A stretch of 64,000 nucleotides of DNA, taken from Limanda limanda. Its lineage: Eukaryota; Chordata; Actinopteri; Pleuronectiformes; Pleuronectidae. The DNA lies in contig NC_083641.1 of the NCBI RefSeq assembly GCF_963576545.1, positions 15,746,893-15,810,892 of the forward strand. Direction: 5' to 3'. Numbering within the stretch: position 1 is the first letter of the stretch; each line of letters begins with the position of its first letter. The notes below the pieces were generated by a model. It was not told where the DNA came from, searched no databases, and worked only from the letters and a program-made list of their open reading frames with translations. Positions 59,201 through 64,000 of this stretch are shown piece by piece. The position numbers were made by a program, and so were the translations under genes.

Positions 59201-60590
59201 CTATATAAGTGTAAACAGGTTGAGAACAAACCAACTGAAATATCAAAAAAGAATGTCAAAGATTTACCATATATAATCATAATGACTCAGAAGCAATATA
59301 ATGTGAAAACATGTTTGGACATTTATGTTCAGCAGAAGAACTGAGAAGTAGATGTAAAGTATTTGTGATTTTACTGCATGAAAGAGACCATGAGTATTTC
59401 TAGTGTCTGTAACCTGAATATAATTTTCCCATTAAATATACAAGCTATTCTCCATTCAACAGCAGGGGTTAATTGTATTTACTTTGTATTTATCTTCATC
59501 TAAGACTCTTTGGTTTGAAAATGATTCTGTTTTACTAACAGACAACAAACCTGAATACACTTTATTCAAATAGCATTTTCCCAATCTTACTAACCACTCC
59601 AAGTTACTTAACAAACCAAGTCTAATTCCCCCATTCACAGAGTAGTTCAAAACTCACCCCTTTTTTTGTCACACATCAATCACTGACATCAGGAGTAATG
59701 TGGGGTTCCAGACTTTAAAAAATATATATATTTGATTGGTTTTCGTAATTTAACAAAACAGCATCCAACAAACAACCACATCCATCAACAAAATTATTAA
59801 ATATACAACATGTCAGACTGTGAACAAGAACAAATATAATAATACAAAATAAAACATATAAACATACAAAAAAAATTGAATTGAATTGAATTGAATTAAT
59901 GTGCTGTTGGGGCATTGTGAAAGAAATATGGGAGAGAAAAGAAGGTTCGGTATCTTTCCCAAAGAATGTGTGACTTCACCAAAACACATTTTATTGCAAT
60001 AACCTATATATTACGTGGATTATCTTTATGGTTATTGTGAGCACCACCATATCTACATGGGCTACGCCAGGCTGCATTCAAACCTTTCTCTTTTCAACCA
60101 CCAATGTTGCACCTAACTTGAATAAATCATCCATAGAATAAATTTATAAACATACTCACCCAGGCCTGTTTGTCAAACGGATTAGCATTAGCTTTCTATA
60201 AATACATTGTAATTAGGTTGAGGAGAGGCAACAGCTCAGTGCTGCTCTCCTCAGTTCTTTGGTAAAATCTGAAAATGATTGAATAAATAGGTGAGATTGC
60301 AGGTGTAAAAAAACATTCAGAGGTGAATGGGCTTCAGTTGCATTCAGATTCACATGGTGAAACCTCACTCATAGTAAACACACACTACAGGAAATCACTT
60401 TAAATGCAATCTTTGTTTATTTAACTATATTACAGACGTGGGTTTCCCTGCACATTTTATAATGTGTCTCACATTACACAGCGATATTAGATTTGTACTT
60501 GAGGAAGTTTTATTCATCATCAGCAGCAGCAGAGGGAGCTGCTTTAGTTTGCTATGGTGAAATCCCTCATCAGATCCTCTCCCATGCACT

Positions 60591-60596
60591 CATCAT

Positions 60597-60667
<71 letters not shown>
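60591..60667. repeat. (CAT)n-(CAG)n compound trinucleotide repeat
   Basis: Eight CAT units run directly into about seventeen CAG units. The tract lies in dscam intron 1, so it is not expected to encode protein. Confidence 0.95.
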
Positions 60668-60669
<2 letters not shown>

Positions 60670-63600
60670 ATTCAGACATCAATGTCTTTATTGCTCAGTT
60701 TTACTAAGCGAGAAACAGTCCAGGGTTTTCTGGCTTCCCCTTGATGAGACAGGCAGCCACTCTGGCCCATTTAAGACATGAAAATAGAGCGCGGACGAGG
60801 AGGAGGAGGAGGAGAAGGAGGAGGAGGCTCATCTGCTGTGGGGGCCTCGTTTTTAGCGTTGCCTGCCCCTCCTAGACATCAGAGGACAGATCTGTCGGTG
60901 CGGATCAGCAGCTTGTGCACGGCCGACCCTTTCTACTGTCACAGGGCCACTTAATATTCATGAGAGCAAATTGCAAGACAGTCATTTAACATTGTGCATG
61001 GTGTATTGCCTCTGGGCAGATCAGATCAGTGGGAATGCTTACTCACACTGGGCTGCTTGGCTCTGAACGGTTGTTGTCTGCCCGCCTCAGAACTTCTAGC
61101 AATTATATCTCACGTTCAGGTTCATGGACTTTGATACGCAGCTAAAATGACTTAAGTGAAGTGTTATTTTCAACGCCTTTTATCAGATTAAATGGCAGAG
61201 AGAATAATTACACTGTATTTGAAATTTGGGACATGAACAGGTCAAGGTACTATTTTTGGCTGAACCCAGCAGCGTCCCATGTTTAAACACAGCAAACATC
61301 CCACCAGCGCAAGTTCACACTAGAAGGAATAAAAATGTGTTAAGGTTAAAAATAGGTCTTTGGCCACTGTGATTGTTGAATGTGAGCGAGCCAGGTATGA
61401 TCTCTGCATCCTAGGCAGACTTACCCCGAGGGCACAGAGCAGAGAGCGACTTTAATTACCCAGGTTTCCTGCTGTCACTTTGTCACCGCGAAGCTCCCGG
61501 TGCCATGCTGCTGTGCAGTGCCGAGTCCCCCTGCCGTGGCGGTGATGACAACCCAGACAATGGCTCTGCTCGCTCAACAGATCCAACACAAGTGCCCTCC
61601 GAAATATGGGAAGCTGAATCAATCCCACTGTCTCTATGATCCTCTCTTTTCCTCCTCTTGTTTGCTCTCTGCTGTTCTTCCTCCTCCTCATGTCAGAGAG
61701 TGTTCAAGAGAAAAAAGCCAGCGGCTGCATGAAACACCGCATATGTGACTACAGAAAGAGTTAAATAGGTTGTCACCAGTTTCCCATGTGATCCTTTCAT
61801 TTAAAACTGTCGTTACATGAGAGGTTCACAACTATAACAACTCTCCATGACTTTTACTTGCTTTGATCAGGCGTCCGAGAAGCTTTGATGAAAAAATATT
61901 GAGGCTGTATATTGACAACTGTGATCATGTAGATTAGAACCTCCGTCCTCCTTGTGATTCAGCAGGCCCAGGTAGTTAGAGAACTTATCTTTACCTGCTG
62001 CTTGTTCACATTGGCATTGATTGCGCGTTTACTTAAATGAAGCGCCCCAGTGGGTCTGAAAGCGTACTGTCATGGTTGGTTACACCCTGTCAGCTGATCA
62101 GTTCTGTTGTGTGAAGGATCACAGTCCTGTGACGATGCTGAACCACAGGTATTGTTAGTCATATTGTACAGAAACTCTGTGGGAGCATTACAGCAACTGC
62201 TTCTTTGAGTCCCATTTTAAAACATGATGTGAAAACAGTTAATTGGAGTAAACATGGTTGATCTCAATATTGAAGAAGAAAACAGATTCATTCAATTCTA
62301 TATTTTTGGTACAAATGACGGGGATAAGTCTGAACACTCACAGTATGTATTTACAGTTTTGCTCAAGTATGTTTCTCTACCCATCTATAGTGAAAGGTAG
62401 ATATAACCTATTCACTGTATTTAATAAAAAAAGTCGTATTTGTTATTTATTAACTAGATTTATTCTATTTTACACCTGTGAACCGGTGAACCTAGCTGAC
62501 CATTTAGCTACTAAATAGCCAGATATATCCGTCAGTGTTTGGAGACAAATACTAAGGTAAAACAAGAGTGGACTCAACATTTATCTGGTGGCAAGAAACA
62601 CAACTCCTAATGATAAATGCTATTGTGAGGTATCTATACTGCCATAAAGTTTGACTGATCAATTAAAAAGGTGTTTCTTCAATTTATTCCTTTGACATTT
62701 TTTGGTATATATGCCCTCATGTCCACTATGAACCCTGGAAGACATATGTAATGATTTAGAGTCTCTACAGTCATGGAATAGTTAGTATGATTTTACAAGT
62801 GTGCATACCAAAACAATAAAAATAAGACAAACAAGTTAAACAGAGTAAGAGGAACAAAGAGATGCATACTCGCTTGTTTGCTGATCCCTAAACATAAATG
62901 CTTTAAATGAAACAGCTTCTTTCCCTCAACCCTTCTCCCTGAAGATATCCAGCCAGTGAAATATTCATAGTCAATTATAGATGCATATAATGCATTATTG
63001 AACAGTGTCATTTATTTCACCTTTACGCTTGAGCTCATGAAAAATTATGCCAATTACCGATTTCCTCTCGGGCAATGTAGTAAATGGTCGGGCCCCGAGG
63101 CCATTTGTTGGGGCATGACTTGGGGCTCTTTGCGAGGTCTGAGAGGGCAACGTACCTGCACCACTGGAATATATGTGGTCTGTCTTCAGAGTTTAGTCAA
63201 TTAGGAAACGAGTAGGGCACAATGATATGCACCCTTCCACCAGAGTCCGTTCCTTTTTTTTTATTAAATCAATCACACTATCACTCAGCCGGTCTAAATT
63301 GAGTTGCTCTCACATACCTTCCATATGTGAAATAGACGAATATCAAAACAGCCATGACATAAATCCTAATCCAATTTCTCCGATGCTTGCACAGAATCTA
63401 AGCTTTCCAAGTAACCACGCACTTCTCTGATCAATGTCTCTCCAGCCCGTTACTATTGTAGCTCTGTAACATATCAATAAACAAATAAGTATCAATTAAC
63501 TAAGTGCACAAATTTTATTTCCTGAAATCTCTGATGTGGGCCAGTCTATAATTGCATTTTTTTTAAAGAAGGAACTATAAGAACTATTTTTTATTTGTAC

Positions 63601-64000
63601 AAATGTGTCTGTATCATCTCCATGTCACTAACCTTGAGCACCGTCCATGAACAGGTGGGGTTACTGCAGACAGGAGCCACCTTTGGCTCCAGTCTGTATT
63701 ATCAACAGAGCACTGAGAAGATTGATACTCCCTGTGCCAGTTGGAAAACAGAGAATGAATCACAATGTAATATGACTTTGATGTATTATTTTCATCTTGG
63801 CCAGTGCCACAGACCCACTGAGAGCCCAGCACACTATCTGATCCCATTTTAAAGGATTCAATATTGCTGAAAACTTTTTTTCCAATGTAAGAGGCTGTAT
63901 ATGAGTGTATACCAAAGTTCCTCTTTACAACAACAGAAAAATCTAGACTTCATTATGAAATGTACAAAATTTGCCTTGATTGACAAAGATAAAGCACAGT

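Larger units (their letters stand above)
53617..64000 (+). other. dscam: dscam intron 1 (start), no further exon seen
   Basis: The first intron of DSCAM is very long in vertebrates and no second exon (SEDLHSSLYF-like) was found to 64000. Content: a GT array at 55405-55437, a pyrimidine/GC patch near 57010-57060, an (ATTGA)n tract at 59876-59897, a GGA-rich tract at 60796-60830, and several complex unique blocks that may be conserved elements (56560-56900, 57330-57445, 60940-61060, 62990-63160). Confidence 0.65.

Overview
The window is vertebrate nuclear DNA, almost certainly from a ray-finned (teleost) fish. Its genes have short exons with GT/AG introns of mostly 0.1-1.5 kb. Long (CA)n/(GT)n arrays are abundant, and the dispersed repeats are of kinds common in fish genomes (hAT element, tRNA-type SINE, LINE 3' tails). 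No species can be named from the sequence. A 200-bp run of N at 54910-55109 is an assembly gap.

Layout, left to right: (1) 89-10477 (+), the last 19 coding exons of atm (907 residues): the end of the FAT domain, the PI3K-like kinase and the FATC tail. (2) 10.5-13.7 kb, an intergenic interval holding the atm 3'UTR, a fish repeat and a 1364-bp hAT transposon with a perfect 8-bp target duplication. This transposon carries a fragment of the 3' end of 18S rRNA plus a decayed transposase start. (3) 13900-20654 (+), a complete 13-exon tmprss2-like gene (464 aa; type II membrane protease with LDLa, SRCR and trypsin-like domains). Its catalytic triad is intact, but the zymogen activation motif is gone and residue 193 of the oxyanion hole is Ser. 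(4) 22998-35324 (-), a complete 9-exon bace2 gene (510 aa), convergent with tmprss2. Its introns hold a SINE, a MITE-like element, a 660-bp foldback palindrome and a locally duplicated segment. (5) 35.3-52.5 kb, a gene-poor interval rich in microsatellites. (6) 53574-53616 (+), the first coding exon of dscam (signal-peptide start), divergent from bace2. The rest of the window to 64000 is the start of its very long first intron.

The tmprss2-bace2-dscam block matches the gene neighbourhood of human 21q22. atm lies on human 11q, which carries the paralogous block TMPRSS4/13-BACE1-DSCAML1, so this window joins atm to the 21q-type copies. The genes do not form a pathway: atm is a DNA-damage kinase, tmprss2 and bace2 are membrane-bound proteases, and dscam is a neuronal adhesion receptor.

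The observations most worth following are the hAT element that has captured rDNA, and the tmprss2 protein whose activation site is lost although its reading frame is fully preserved. Exon boundaries were read by eye from splice consensus, reading-frame continuity and remembered family sequence, not by alignment software.
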